Counted from the stretch's first letter, positions 9,279 through 18,525 are shown. The stretch is DNA of 64,000 nucleotides from Chryseobacterium indologenes (GCA_002439165.1 DJTE01000002.1:98610-162609), one strand, 5' to 3'. Program-made: numbers and translations. The notes: generated from the letters alone by a model not told the origin.

Positions 9279-9285
9279 GTTTAAA

Positions 9286-9471
9286 TTAATCTTTTTTCTT
9301 TTTCGGCACCTTCAGGCCTTTCTCTCTGGCCTCAGAAATACCGATGGCTACCGCCTGTTTTCTGCTGGTGACCTTTTTTCCGGAAGAAGATTTCAGTTTT
9401 CCTTCCTTAAATTCGTGCATTACCTTTCCTACTTTGTCCTGAGCTTTTTCTGAATATTTTGTCTTGCTCAT
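9286..9471 (-). CDS. Small lysine-rich protein (DUF6496-like)
   Basis: The 61-aa product is very basic. The pattern KVGKVMHEFKEGKLKSSSGK, then TSRKQAVAIGISEAREKG, is that of the widespread DUF6496 family found in many bacteria, often in stress or general-response settings. It has no signal peptide and probably binds nucleic acid or is disordered; the role is unknown. It lies 11 nt downstream of the 157-aa gene at 9483 on the same strand, so the two are likely one transcript ended by the terminator at 9242-9278. Confidence 0.75.
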   Translation of the reverse strand: MSKTKYSEKAQDKVGKVMHEFKEGKLKSSSGKKVTSRKQAVAIGISEAREKGLKVPKKKKD

Positions 9472-9482
9472 GATATTTTTTT

Positions 9483-9956
9483 TTAAGATTTTGGCAGGGA
9501 TACCCCTAGTTCGTAAACTTGAGCGTGTTTAAGATATTTACAGCGCTCTCTTGAAGTTACCGATTCAAAATGATCATTTTTAATCACAATGATCGGGTCT
9601 TCTGAATTTTCAATTTCAAAATTGGCAAAGTATCGTTCATCGGGACTTGTTTTGTCATTTCTTGCTTTTATTTTCTGAAGTTCATCTGCATATTTTCTGA
9701 ATCCCGGATCCGAAGAGTGAATAAATTTATATTCGTCACCTGCGTATACATAGTAATGAAGCTGTTTTTCAATCAAACCGGCTTCATTGGTAATCTGGGG
9801 ATTGTCATTTCCGTCTTTAAAACCTACTTCAACCAGGGTACCGCCCTTTTTTTGGGCACAGTCTTCAGCATCTTTAAAACTTGAAAAACCTGTATACACG
9901 ATCTGATCGTTCAAGACATATCGGTTCAGTTTCTGGTTGTATGCATTCGTTTCCAT
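9483..9956 (-). CDS. Hypothetical protein, 157 aa
   Basis: I do not recognise a family. The protein is soluble, charged and lacks a signal peptide. It contains the segments GFSSFKDAEDCAQKKGG and YAGDEYKFIHSSDPGFRKYA, and looks like a compact alpha/beta domain. Its nearest neighbour downstream is the DUF6496-like gene (11-nt gap). The AT-rich DNA upstream of the ATG at 9956 probably holds its promoter. Confidence 0.65.
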   Translation of the reverse strand: METNAYNQKLNRYVLNDQIVYTGFSSFKDAEDCAQKKGGTLVEVGFKDGNDNPQITNEAGLIEKQLHYYVYAGDEYKFIHSSDPGFRKYADELQKIKARNDKTSPDERYFANFEIENSEDPIIVIKNDHFESVTSRERCKYLKHAQVYELGVSLPKS

Positions 9957-10089
9957 AATTATTATTTTAATTGATTGATGTAATTATATATTCAATTTTT
10001 TTGCCAAATTTATTTTTTTAATAAAATTCACCACATAAGGATATTTTATTTATTTTAGTAGTACAATCAAAAAAAAATAAAATATCATT

Positions 10090-10299
10090 ATGAAAAACCC
10101 AAAGAAAATCACCAGAGAACAGTTAAAAGAAATCCAGGGAGGAGGTCTTCCGGGGATGACACGATGTCTGGATCCCGAAACCTGTACATACAGACTCGGT
10201 TTTATAGGGGATGCTCCGGCAACACCATGCAACCTGCTTTATCCTATCTGTGCTCCAAGAAACTATTATCCGCCGGTAATAGAAGGCCCTGTTCTTTAA
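10090..10299 (+). CDS. Bacteriocin-like peptide with double-glycine leader
   Basis: The 69-aa peptide starts MKNPKKITREQLKEIQGG, the leader pattern of class II bacteriocins and other peptides cut after GG by C39-peptidase ABC exporters (E-L/I-x-x-I-x-GG). Cleavage after residue 18 or 19 would give a mature peptide of about 50 residues with four cysteines (CLDPETC, PCNLLYPIC) and a Pro-rich tail. It has its own terminator (10311-10345). No exporter, immunity gene or modification enzyme is adjacent. Chryseobacterium genomes carry many such orphan peptides; whether they kill, signal or do something else is not known to me. Confidence 0.75.
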   Translation: MKNPKKITREQLKEIQGGGLPGMTRCLDPETCTYRLGFIGDAPATPCNLLYPICAPRNYYPPVIEGPVL

Positions 10300-10310
10300 G
10301 GATAACTGAA

Positions 10311-10345
10311 AAACCGGGATATAAAGACCCGGTTTCTTGTTTTAT
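10311..10345 (+). terminator. Intrinsic terminator after the double-glycine peptide gene
   Basis: Arms AAACCGGG and CCCGGTTT with a 9-nt loop, followed by CTTGTTTT. Confidence 0.75.
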
Positions 10346-10394
10346 ATGGTTATATACGTAAGAATTATTAAATTTGGAATCATTAAAATTAGAA

Positions 10395-12524
10395 ATGAAA
10401 AAATTCTTACTCACACTTACAATTGCTGCTGTATTCCAGAATGTATCAGCTCAGGAAATTACTTTAGATAAAATATACTCAGGATATTACCGCGGAAAAG
10501 GGATTGCCGGAATTACTTCCATGAAAAACGGTGAGAATTATCTGGTGATTGAACCCGGAGGAATTGCAAAATATTCGTATAAAACGTCACAGAAAGAAGG
10601 AAATCTGGTAGACGGAGGCTTCGAAAGCTATGAATTTTCCGATGATGAATCCAAAATTCTTTTACAATTGGGAAGCCAGCCTATTTACAGACATTCATTT
10701 TTAGGAAAATTTGATGTAAAAGATCTGAAAACCGGAAAAGTGATCAGTCTGAACGAAGGAAAACCTGTTCAGGAACCGAGATTTTCTCCTGATGCTACAA
10801 AAATAGCCTTCATTGCAGATAATAACCTGTTTTATCAGGACCTTGATTCAGGAAAAATCACCCAAATAACGAATGACGGTAAAAGAAACTCAATCATCAA
10901 TGGACTTGCCGACTGGGTATATGAAGAAGAGTTCGGGCATGCAAGACAATATGAATGGACAAAGAATTCCGATGCCATTGTCTTTGTAAAGTCCGATGAA
11001 AGCCAGGTTCCCGAGATCTATATTCCTATCTACGGCAAAAAGCTGTATCCGGACGAGATGCGTTATAAATATCCTAAAGCCGGAGAAAAAAATTCCGTAG
11101 TTTCTGCGCAGCTCTACCGCCTGGATACGGGAAAAATTATGCCGCTCAACTTAGGTTCTTTCAAGAATTACTATATCCCGAATGTTTTCCAGACAGCAAA
11201 ACCTGATGAGATCGTTCTGATCACTTCCGAGAGAATACAGAATGCTTCTGATATCCTTAAAGTAAATACTAAAACCGGAGCGGTTCAGAAATTATTCACT
11301 GAAACGGATGAGAAATGGATCGATACGGACAGCCCTACCCTGGAGTTTCTTGAAGATGATTCTTTCCTGTGGGCATCAGAGAGAGACGGCAACCGCCATC
11401 TGTACTGGTATGACAAAGACGGTAAGCTGAAAAAACAGATCACCAAAGGAAACTGGGAAGTAACCGACTATTATGGATTCAATCCGAAATCCAAAGAAAT
11501 TTATGTACAGACCACAGAGAAAGGCAGTATCAATAAAGTGGTTTCCAAAGTCAATATTGAAAACGGAAAATCCCAGCTGATCTCTAATACGGAAGGAAAT
11601 AATTCAGCCAGTTTCAGCAAAAACTATAATTATTTCATTGAAACCTCTTCTACTGCTGCAAAACCTTACACTTTTGTGCTGAAAGACGGAAGCGGTAAAG
11701 TGATCAAAGAGCTTCAGAACAACAACGACCAGCTTCAGAAACTTAAAGCAGATAATTTTGTTGAAAAGGAATTCATCACAATTCCGAATGCTGTGGGCGA
11801 CCAGATGAATGCCTGGATCATGAAACCAAAGAATTTTGATCCGAATAAGAAATATCCTCTGTTTATGTTCCAGTATTCAGGACCCGGATCACAGCAGGTG
11901 GCCAATTCCTGGGATAATGGAAATGCATTATGGTTCAACCACCTGGTACAGAAAGGCTATATCGTAGCCTGTGTGGATGGGCGTGGAACAGGCTATAAAG
12001 GAGCTAAGTTCAAGAAGGTAACCTATATGAATTTAGGTAAATACGAAATTGAAGATCAGATTACAGCTGCCAAATGGTTTGGAAACCAGTCTTATATTGA
12101 TAAAACAAGAATCGGTATGTTCGGATGGAGTTTCGGTGGATATATGACCAGTCTGGCAATGACCAAAGGTGCTGATGTTTTCAAAGCCGGAATTGCCGTA
12201 GCACCGGTTACCAACTGGAGATATTACGATTCCGTATACACGGAAAGATTCATGAGAACACCCCAGGAAAATCCTGACGGATATGATAAAAACTCACCTA
12301 CTGAATACGCGAAACTGCTGAAAGGCAAATTCCTTCTGATTCACGGAACAGCCGATGACAACGTACATTTCCAGAATTCAATGGAATTATCGGAAGCATT
12401 AATACAGAACAAAAAACAGTTCGATTTTATGGCTTATCCGGATAAAAATCATGGAATCTACGGAGGACAGACAAGACCGCAGCTGTATCAGAAGATGACG
12501 GATTTTATTTTAAATAATTTATAA
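10395..12524 (+). CDS. S9 family prolyl oligopeptidase, dipeptidyl-peptidase IV-like
   Basis: The first ATG with a good signal peptide is at 10395 (MKKFLLTLTIAAVFQNVSAQ), giving 709 aa, the normal length for exported bacterial DPP-IV. An N-terminal eight-bladed propeller (about 40-450; DWVYEEEFGHARQYEW is the DPP-IV Glu-Glu segment) is followed by an alpha/beta hydrolase domain with triad Ser579 (GWSFGG), Asp654 (GTADDNVH) and His686 (NHGIYG). It removes X-Pro or X-Ala dipeptides from peptides in the periplasm. It sits just upstream of three POT peptide transporters, which fits a peptide-utilisation region. Confidence 0.93.
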   Translation: MKKFLLTLTIAAVFQNVSAQEITLDKIYSGYYRGKGIAGITSMKNGENYLVIEPGGIAKYSYKTSQKEGNLVDGGFESYEFSDDESKILLQLGSQPIYRHSFLGKFDVKDLKTGKVISLNEGKPVQEPRFSPDATKIAFIADNNLFYQDLDSGKITQITNDGKRNSIINGLADWVYEEEFGHARQYEWTKNSDAIVFVKSDESQVPEIYIPIYGKKLYPDEMRYKYPKAGEKNSVVSAQLYRLDTGKIMPLNLGSFKNYYIPNVFQTAKPDEIVLITSERIQNASDILKVNTKTGAVQKLFTETDEKWIDTDSPTLEFLEDDSFLWASERDGNRHLYWYDKDGKLKKQITKGNWEVTDYYGFNPKSKEIYVQTTEKGSINKVVSKVNIENGKSQLISNTEGNNSASFSKNYNYFIETSSTAAKPYTFVLKDGSGKVIKELQNNNDQLQKLKADNFVEKEFITIPNAVGDQMNAWIMKPKNFDPNKKYPLFMFQYSGPGSQQVANSWDNGNALWFNHLVQKGYIVACVDGRGTGYKGAKFKKVTYMNLGKYEIEDQITAAKWFGNQSYIDKTRIGMFGWSFGGYMTSLAMTKGADVFKAGIAVAPVTNWRYYDSVYTERFMRTPQENPDGYDKNSPTEYAKLLKGKFLLIHGTADDNVHFQNSMELSEALIQNKKQFDFMAYPDKNHGIYGGQTRPQLYQKMTDFILNNL

Positions 12525-12533
12525 TCCGGGGTG

Positions 12534-13334
12534 ATGAAGCACTGGTTTTCTGTAACCTGTTTACTGTGGAGTTCTTTTGTGTTTTCACAGAGAGCAGCCA
12601 TGAAAGATGGAAATGAAGCCATGCTTCGTGAGGATAAGACATGGGTACCTTCCGGCAGCTACCCGGATTTTGCGCATGCCTCTTCACTGGAGGCCATTAT
12701 AGATCATCAGGTTCACGTTCTCCTTTTGAAGGATCATTCGTGGAAATATGCTGACCCAAAAACAGAAGCTCATTTTGAAAAGATCCCTGTGAGCAGGGAA
12801 AATTTTGAAAAGAAAAGCACTGCCTCCTCATTGGTGAAAAGTAAAATAGTTTATGGCGGGATCTATTTTGATCCTGAAAAGTGGATCATCACCAGTGAAC
12901 AGCATGAACAGGGAGCCAACGAATACCTATTGAGAAGTCTCTTTAACCAGGAAATTCAGGGTTCATTCGGAAGTTACAGGGTTAACAATTCCGAAACCAC
13001 CATTGAAAAAGCTAAAAACACTGTTGTTTCTGTCTTTCTTAAATCTCCTGAAATATCCGTCAGAAAGAAAGAGTTCAGAAAAGTAAACGGCACTGATATG
13101 TTTTATATAAGGTTTTATGAAACTGAAACCGGGTATGAAGTTATCCAGAATCATTTTGTGACCGATGACGGCTACTATGTCGTGACAGAAGCAGCAACCC
13201 CTGAGAAAATTTTTAATCAGCATGAAGCTGCTATGGAAGAACTGATCAACGGAGGAATAAAAATCAAAACGGAAAAGCTAAGATATAACAATACTGCGGC
13301 TCCCGTACCTCCTCCGGTTATCCCGAAAAATTAG
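12534..13334 (+). CDS. Exported hypothetical protein
   Basis: A GTG at 12531 is directly followed by an ATG at 12534, which I take as the start (266 aa). The signal peptide is MKHWFSVTCLLWSSFVFSQ. The next part contains two short repeats of an SH3-like pattern (DGNEAMLREDKTWVPSG and DHQVHVLLLKDHSWKYAD), often seen in flavobacterial exported proteins. A second domain (about 100-240) is alpha/beta and unrecognised, and the tail is Pro-rich. It starts 9 nt after the S9 peptidase stop and is probably co-transcribed with it. Function unknown. Confidence 0.75.
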   Translation: MKHWFSVTCLLWSSFVFSQRAAMKDGNEAMLREDKTWVPSGSYPDFAHASSLEAIIDHQVHVLLLKDHSWKYADPKTEAHFEKIPVSRENFEKKSTASSLVKSKIVYGGIYFDPEKWIITSEQHEQGANEYLLRSLFNQEIQGSFGSYRVNNSETTIEKAKNTVVSVFLKSPEISVRKKEFRKVNGTDMFYIRFYETETGYEVIQNHFVTDDGYYVVTEAATPEKIFNQHEAAMEELINGGIKIKTEKLRYNNTAAPVPPPVIPKN

Positions 13335-13347
13335 AAACAATCATAAC

Positions 13348-13376
13348 ATCCCTTTCATTTTTTGAAGGGGATTTTT
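13348..13376 (+). terminator. Intrinsic terminator after the exported hypothetical gene
   Basis: Arms ATCCCTTTCA and TGAAGGGGAT, followed by TTTTTAC. Confidence 0.65.
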
Positions 13377-13469
13377 ACTATTTGTTTTATTAATCATTTA
13401 AGGAAAATTTATTTATTTTATCAATTAAAATTAAAAACTTATTTTTGGGGGAATTTGAAATTTGAATAT

Positions 13470-15125
13470 ATGAAGACTAAACATCCTAAAGGCCTGCCTT
13501 ACCTCTTTTTCACAGAAATGTGGGAGCGTTTCGGGTACTATCTGATTCTCGGAATCTTTGTTCTTTATGTGATTGAGCCTGCCGGTATGAAAGGCGGCCT
13601 CGGACTGCCTGATAAAACGGCTGACGACATTTTTGGAACGTATATCGCACTTACCTATCTTACCCCTTTTCTTGGAGGTTTTCTGGCTGACAGGGTTTTA
13701 GGCTACATCAAATCTATTTACCTGGGCGGAATCCTGATGGCGGCAGGGTACATCGGAATGGGAGTTTTCAAAGAACTTCCTTTATTTTATGCTTCTCTGG
13801 CCCTGATCATCATCGGAAACGGTTTCTTTAAGCCTACTATTTCTACCCTTCTGGGAAATCTGTATTCTGAAGAACCTTATAAAGCGAATAAGGACTCCGG
13901 ATATAACATTTTCTATATGGGAATCAATATCGGGGCATTTATCTGTAATATTATTGCAGCATTCATGCGTAATAAATTCGGTTGGGGTGAGGCCTTCATC
14001 ACAGCCGGGGTAGGAATGCTTGTCGGCCTTGTTATCTTCAGTATAGGAAGAAAACATTATATCCATGCAGCGCAGATGAAACCTGTACAGGAAGGGGATA
14101 CCAAACTTTCTGAGATACTGGTTAAAGTTTTTGTACCCGCTATTGTTTTCGGAATTGCAGGATGGTTTATTCCCGGAAATATTTTCGGAAGCGACAGTAC
14201 GGATGCATTCATTCTTGCCTGTATTCCTGTTATTTACTTTTATGCCTCTCTTTATTTTAAAGCCAAACCTGAAGAAAAGCCTTCCATCGGAGCATTGCTT
14301 TCAGTATTTATGATCAGTATGTTCTTCTGGGCAGTTTTCAAGCAGAATGGTACAGCCTTAACGAGATGGGCCAATTATTATACGGACAGAAGTGTTCCTG
14401 CTTCTCTGGAAAAACCTTTGGAAGGGATCTATATGGTTGAAGGAAAAAGCTTTGAAGACAAGGAAGTTCCTGTTTACGACAACCAGTTCCGTTCCCAGAA
14501 AGATGACAATGGAGATACAAAAAAAGAAATGGGGAAAGATGTTTACTTTAAAAATATTTCGCCTGAGCAGCGTGCTGCTTTGGAAAAAAATCCAGAAAGT
14601 AAAGTCTACCTCTATAATACAGAATTATTCCAGTCGATCAATCCGTTCTGGGTAATCGCTCTGACTCCTGTTGTGGTAGGATTCTGGGCTTTACTGAGAA
14701 GAAAAGGGAAAGAACCTTTAACGCCCACCAAGATTGTACTGGGATTATTTATTTCCGGTTTATCATGCCTGGTAATGGTACTTGCCGTAATGGCCGGTGA
14801 TAACGGAGCCGTAAAAGTTTCGCCATTATGGCTGGTAGCAGGATACGGAGTGATCACAATCGGGGAATTATGCCTTTCACCAATGGGGCTTTCCTTTGTT
14901 TCCAAACTTTCTCCTGCGAGAATCACGGCACTTATGATGGGAGGTTTCTTCCTTGCCAACTCGGTAGGAAACAAACTTTCAGGAATCCTGGCCAGTACAT
15001 GGTACAGCTATGACAATAAAATGAATTATTTCCTTGTGAATTTCGCGTTGTTAATATTTGCGACTCTTTTAGGACTTTCTATGTTAAAAAGATTAAATAA
15101 GATCATGAAGGAAAAAGGACATTAA
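13470..15125 (+). CDS. POT/PTR family proton-dependent oligopeptide transporter (1 of 3)
   Basis: The start at 13470 (MKTKHPKGLP) gives 551 aa and places the POT signature at the right depth (FFTEMWERFGYY, the ExxERFxYY proton-coupling motif of TM1). Twelve to fourteen membrane helices are expected. It imports di- and tripeptides using the proton gradient across the inner membrane. Compared with its two neighbours it has an extra hydrophilic loop of roughly 70 residues (from about DRSVPASLEKPLEG to KVYLYNTELFQ), so it is a flavobacterial subtype. It has its own terminator at 15151. The substrate range cannot be read from sequence. Confidence 0.92.
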   Translation: MKTKHPKGLPYLFFTEMWERFGYYLILGIFVLYVIEPAGMKGGLGLPDKTADDIFGTYIALTYLTPFLGGFLADRVLGYIKSIYLGGILMAAGYIGMGVFKELPLFYASLALIIIGNGFFKPTISTLLGNLYSEEPYKANKDSGYNIFYMGINIGAFICNIIAAFMRNKFGWGEAFITAGVGMLVGLVIFSIGRKHYIHAAQMKPVQEGDTKLSEILVKVFVPAIVFGIAGWFIPGNIFGSDSTDAFILACIPVIYFYASLYFKAKPEEKPSIGALLSVFMISMFFWAVFKQNGTALTRWANYYTDRSVPASLEKPLEGIYMVEGKSFEDKEVPVYDNQFRSQKDDNGDTKKEMGKDVYFKNISPEQRAALEKNPESKVYLYNTELFQSINPFWVIALTPVVVGFWALLRRKGKEPLTPTKIVLGLFISGLSCLVMVLAVMAGDNGAVKVSPLWLVAGYGVITIGELCLSPMGLSFVSKLSPARITALMMGGFFLANSVGNKLSGILASTWYSYDNKMNYFLVNFALLIFATLLGLSMLKRLNKIMKEKGH

Positions 15126-15150
15126 TCCTTCAATTTGTATAAAGAATAGC

Positions 15151-15179
15151 AAGCTGCGGACTGGTTCCGCAGCTTTTTT
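15151..15179 (+). terminator. Intrinsic terminator after POT transporter 1
   Basis: Arms AAGCTGCGGA and TCCGCAGCTT with a short loop, then a T run. Confidence 0.85.
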
Positions 15180-15201
15180 ATTTAAATATAAAATTAAAAC
15201 C

Positions 15202-15231
15202 TTGCCAAAAACTCAAAATAAACTATATTTG
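15202..15231 (+). promoter_or_regulatory. Promoter of POT transporter 2
   Basis: TTG at 15202-15204, a 19-nt spacer, then TATATTTG at 15224-15231: a full Bacteroidetes sigma-ABfr-type promoter. The start codon is 30 nt further on at 15261. Confidence 0.7.
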
Positions 15232-15260
15232 TCAGTCTTAACAAAAATTTAACAAGAAAT

Positions 15261-16766
15261 ATGGATACAGCTCAGCAGAAAGGACATCCTAAGGGTCTCT
15301 ATCTTCTGTTTTTAACAGAAATGTGGGAACGTTTTTCTTACTATGGAATGCGTGCTATTTTTGTACTTTACATGACAAAAATGCTCCTTATGGATGATGC
15401 CAATGCATCAGAAATTTATGGAAGTTATACGGGACTGGTTTATCTTACTCCCCTTTTAGGAGGATATCTGGCAGACCGTTTTTTAGGTAACAGAAGAAGT
15501 ATAGAAATTGGAGGATTACTGATGGCCATCGGGCAGTTTATCCTGTTCTTCAGTGCTTCCACTACGGGAAGCAGTGCTATTACCCTGATGTGGCTGGGTC
15601 TTACAATGCTGATCATTGGAAACGGTTTCTTCAAACCGAATATTTCCACTATGGTGGGGCAGCTTTATCCACAGGGGGACCGTAGAGTAGATTCCGCATT
15701 TACTATTTTTTATATGGGTATCAACCTGGGGGCCTTTATGTCGCCTCTTGTATGTGGTACTTTAGCAGAAAAAGTAGACTTCAAATGGGGATTCCTGGCA
15801 GCCGGAATCGGTATGCTTATCGGTTTGGTTACCTTCATTACCCAAAAGAATAAAGTATTGGTAGATGCTGATCATAAACCTATCGGTATGCCTAGAGCTA
15901 AATTCGGATTTGTTCAGCTGCTTATTGTTTTAGGTTCAATTGGTCTGATTTTCTTCCTGATGAATTTCAAAACGATGTTCAACAGCGAACTGGATGTTAT
16001 CGGATACCTTATTTACGGAGCAATGATCCTTATGCCGCTTATTGTTCTTACAGATAAAAGTCTTACCAAAGATGAAAGAGACCGTATTGTAGTGATCTTT
16101 ATTCTTGCATTCTTTGTTATTTTCTTCTGGGGTGCCTTCGAACAGGCAGGTGCTTCACTCACTATATTTGCAGACAGGCAGACAGACCGTAACCTTTTCG
16201 GATGGGAAATGCCTGCAAGTTACTTCCAGTCTGTAAATGCTTTGGCTATTCTCCTTCTTGCTCCACTTTTCTCTTCATTCTGGCTAAGACTGGGGAACCG
16301 TGGCAAAGAACCGTCTTCTCCTAAAAAGATGGCTTATGGTTTAGCCCTTATTTCATTCGGATATGCTGTAATAGCTTATGCTGTTTACGGTCTGGGAATG
16401 ATGGATAAAGTTTCCATGTTCTGGCTTATCGGTCTGTATGTAATCCATACGATGGGAGAGCTTTGTCTTTCGCCAATCGGACTTTCTATGGTATCTAAAT
16501 TATCTCCTGTACGTTTTTCGTCCCTGCTTATGGGAACATGGTTCCTGGCAAATGCTGCAGCCAATAAGTTTGCAGGTACGCTGTCAGCATTAATTCCTGG
16601 TGGTGGAGAAAACGGAGGTCCTGCCAAAACAACTTCTTTCTTAGGATTTGAAATTACCAACCTATTCGATTTCTTTATCGTATTTGTTATCATGTGCGGT
16701 ATAGCTGCGCTTATTCTTTTCGTGATCAGCAGATGGCTTGAAAAGAAAATGCACGGTATCAAATAA
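15261..16766 (+). CDS. POT/PTR family proton-dependent oligopeptide transporter (2 of 3)
   Basis: The 501-aa inner-membrane protein carries FLTEMWERFSYYGMRAIF in TM1 and the second POT signature region NGFFKPNISTMVGQLY near residue 120. It imports di- and tripeptides with protons. Sequence similarity to the flanking transporters is visible throughout (GNGFFKPxISTxxG, GELCLSPIGLSMVSKLSP), so the three arose by tandem duplication. It has its own promoter and terminator, so it can be regulated separately. Confidence 0.93.
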   Translation: MDTAQQKGHPKGLYLLFLTEMWERFSYYGMRAIFVLYMTKMLLMDDANASEIYGSYTGLVYLTPLLGGYLADRFLGNRRSIEIGGLLMAIGQFILFFSASTTGSSAITLMWLGLTMLIIGNGFFKPNISTMVGQLYPQGDRRVDSAFTIFYMGINLGAFMSPLVCGTLAEKVDFKWGFLAAGIGMLIGLVTFITQKNKVLVDADHKPIGMPRAKFGFVQLLIVLGSIGLIFFLMNFKTMFNSELDVIGYLIYGAMILMPLIVLTDKSLTKDERDRIVVIFILAFFVIFFWGAFEQAGASLTIFADRQTDRNLFGWEMPASYFQSVNALAILLLAPLFSSFWLRLGNRGKEPSSPKKMAYGLALISFGYAVIAYAVYGLGMMDKVSMFWLIGLYVIHTMGELCLSPIGLSMVSKLSPVRFSSLLMGTWFLANAAANKFAGTLSALIPGGGENGGPAKTTSFLGFEITNLFDFFIVFVIMCGIAALILFVISRWLEKKMHGIK

Positions 16767-16785
16767 TAAATTCAATCAATTATAT

Positions 16786-16817
16786 AAAAACCTCTGTTAA
16801 GTCAGAGGTTTTTTTTA
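16786..16817 (+). terminator. Intrinsic terminator after POT transporter 2
   Basis: Arms AAAAACCTCTG and CAGAGGTTTTT with a 6-nt loop and a long T run. Confidence 0.85.
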
Positions 16818-16824
16818 TTTTCGT

Positions 16825-17026
16825 ATGATGGAAATTTCCGAAGATTCTTTATTTCTGTCCGTAAAGGAACTCATCAGACAGTCGCGCGAAAAAGTTTTTC
16901 GAATAGCGAATTCTACCTTTCTGCTTACTTACCGGCAAATTGGAAAATCGAGAAAAATTAAAACAAAACATTGATCAGGACAGAATCCGTTGCGAACTGG
17001 ATCAGAATAACAATAAAAAACCCTAA
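16825..17026 (+). pseudogene. Remnant of a DUF1016 (YhcG/PDDEXK-type) N-terminal domain
   Basis: From the ATG at 16825 a 49-codon frame reads VKELIRQSREKVFRIAN then STFLLTYRQIGKS, a close match to the N-terminal helices of DUF1016/YhcG proteins (pattern LI..A...V...N...V..YW.IG). The frame then stops at 16974. Shifting frame near 16937 opens a second stretch (NREKLKQNIDQDRIRCELDQ) that runs to 17026. Full-length members exceed 300 aa, so this is a broken leftover of a gene otherwise lost, sitting between two POT genes. It is too short to be functional. The second stretch may not belong to the same gene. Confidence 0.6.
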
Positions 17027-17049
17027 TTAAAACTTAATCATATACAATT

Positions 17050-18525
17050 ATGAGCTTAACTCTAGAAGAAATACAGAATTTTAAAGGAAAGTATCCTAAA
17101 CAGCTTTGGACGCTTTTTACCGTAGAAATGTGGGAGCGTTTCTGTTTTTACGGAATGCGGGGAGTCCTTACTATTTTTATGGTAGATCAGCTCGGACTGC
17201 TGGAAGACAAAGCTAACCTTCAATATGGTGCCATACAGGCTTTCATTTATGCCTTTACATTCATAGGCGGTATTTTTGCCGATAAAATCCTGGGATTCAA
17301 AAAATCCCTGATATTCGGCGGACTCATTATGATGATCGGGAACCTGATTATTGCTGTATCACCCCATGATTTCTTCTATTTTGGAATTACCTGCTCTATT
17401 ATAGGCACAGGATTTTTCAAACCGAATATCTCATCTATGGTAGGAGAACTTTATAAAGAAGATGACCCGAGGAGAGATGCAGGATACGGGCTTTTTTATG
17501 CCGGAATCAATATCGGAGGACTTTTAGGAGGAGCTCTGTGTGTGTATTTGGGTAAATATCACTCATGGTCGTGGTGTTTTCTTGCCGCTGCTGTGGTAAT
17601 GCTTTTAGGGCTGATTACTTTTTTTGTGACTAAAAAGTCCTTAGGTCCCATCGGAGATTCCCCGATTCAGATGCTGCCTCAGGCTAAAAGATCATTGCGT
17701 GAAGTATTGGTATACATAGGAGCTTTATTAAGCATGCCTCTGATCTTCATCATGGTGAAGAATACAGATTATACAGACTACTTTATGTATCTGATAGGTG
17801 TTGTTGCCGTTGGTTATTTCATCATGGAAACACTGAAGCAGACTTCCTCCTACCAGAAAAAGCTGATTGCTGCATTTGTCTTCATTTTCATGTATTTTTT
17901 ATTCAATTCCATTTATGAGCAGAGCGGAGGGTCTTTATCCCTGTTTGCCAAAGACAACCTGGTTCACAACTTACTTGGATTTGGAATGGACCCTAATGTT
18001 ATTAACAACAGTGCCAACTCATTTTTCATTATTATTTTCAGCCCGTTAATCGGTTTGGCCTGGGTAGGTCTGAATAAGAAAAAACTGGAACCTAATACCA
18101 TTAATAAATTCGGAATCGGATTTTTATTCTTGGCAGCAGGATTCTTTTTATTTTACAGCTTAAGATTCTTTGCAGGGCCAGACGGAAAATCTTCACTGAA
18201 TCTCTTTACTTTCACCTGGCTGGTGATTACTTTCGGGGAGCTGTGTCTCGGCCCGATCGGGATGTCTATTATCACCAAACTGTCTCCTAAAAAAATGTTC
18301 GGAATGATGATGGGATTATGGTTCCTGGCCAGTGCATTCGGGCAGTTTGCTGCCGGGAAAATCGGAGCTAGCCTATCGGAAGCGAATACAGGAAATACCA
18401 ATATGAGTAAACTGCTAGCCTATACAGACGGATATAAAACTTTAGGAATCTATGCGTTATCTGCCGGTGTGGTATTAATTTTGTTATCTTCGCTTGTGAA
18501 GAAATTAATGCAGGATGTAAAATAA
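17050..18525 (+). CDS. POT/PTR family proton-dependent oligopeptide transporter (3 of 3)
   Basis: The 491-aa inner-membrane protein carries FTVEMWERFCFYGMRGVL in TM1, TGFFKPNISSMVGELY near residue 120 and GELCLGPIGMSIITKLSP near the C-terminus, all POT-family hallmarks. It is the most diverged of the three tandem copies: the Tyr pair after ExxER is Phe-Tyr, and the helix 7 region differs, so its substrate preference may differ. A peptide-uptake role fits the upstream DPP-IV-like peptidase. The stop is 42 nt from the thioredoxin gene. Confidence 0.92.
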   Translation: MSLTLEEIQNFKGKYPKQLWTLFTVEMWERFCFYGMRGVLTIFMVDQLGLLEDKANLQYGAIQAFIYAFTFIGGIFADKILGFKKSLIFGGLIMMIGNLIIAVSPHDFFYFGITCSIIGTGFFKPNISSMVGELYKEDDPRRDAGYGLFYAGINIGGLLGGALCVYLGKYHSWSWCFLAAAVVMLLGLITFFVTKKSLGPIGDSPIQMLPQAKRSLREVLVYIGALLSMPLIFIMVKNTDYTDYFMYLIGVVAVGYFIMETLKQTSSYQKKLIAAFVFIFMYFLFNSIYEQSGGSLSLFAKDNLVHNLLGFGMDPNVINNSANSFFIIIFSPLIGLAWVGLNKKKLEPNTINKFGIGFLFLAAGFFLFYSLRFFAGPDGKSSLNLFTFTWLVITFGELCLGPIGMSIITKLSPKKMFGMMMGLWFLASAFGQFAAGKIGASLSEANTGNTNMSKLLAYTDGYKTLGIYALSAGVVLILLSSLVKKLMQDVK

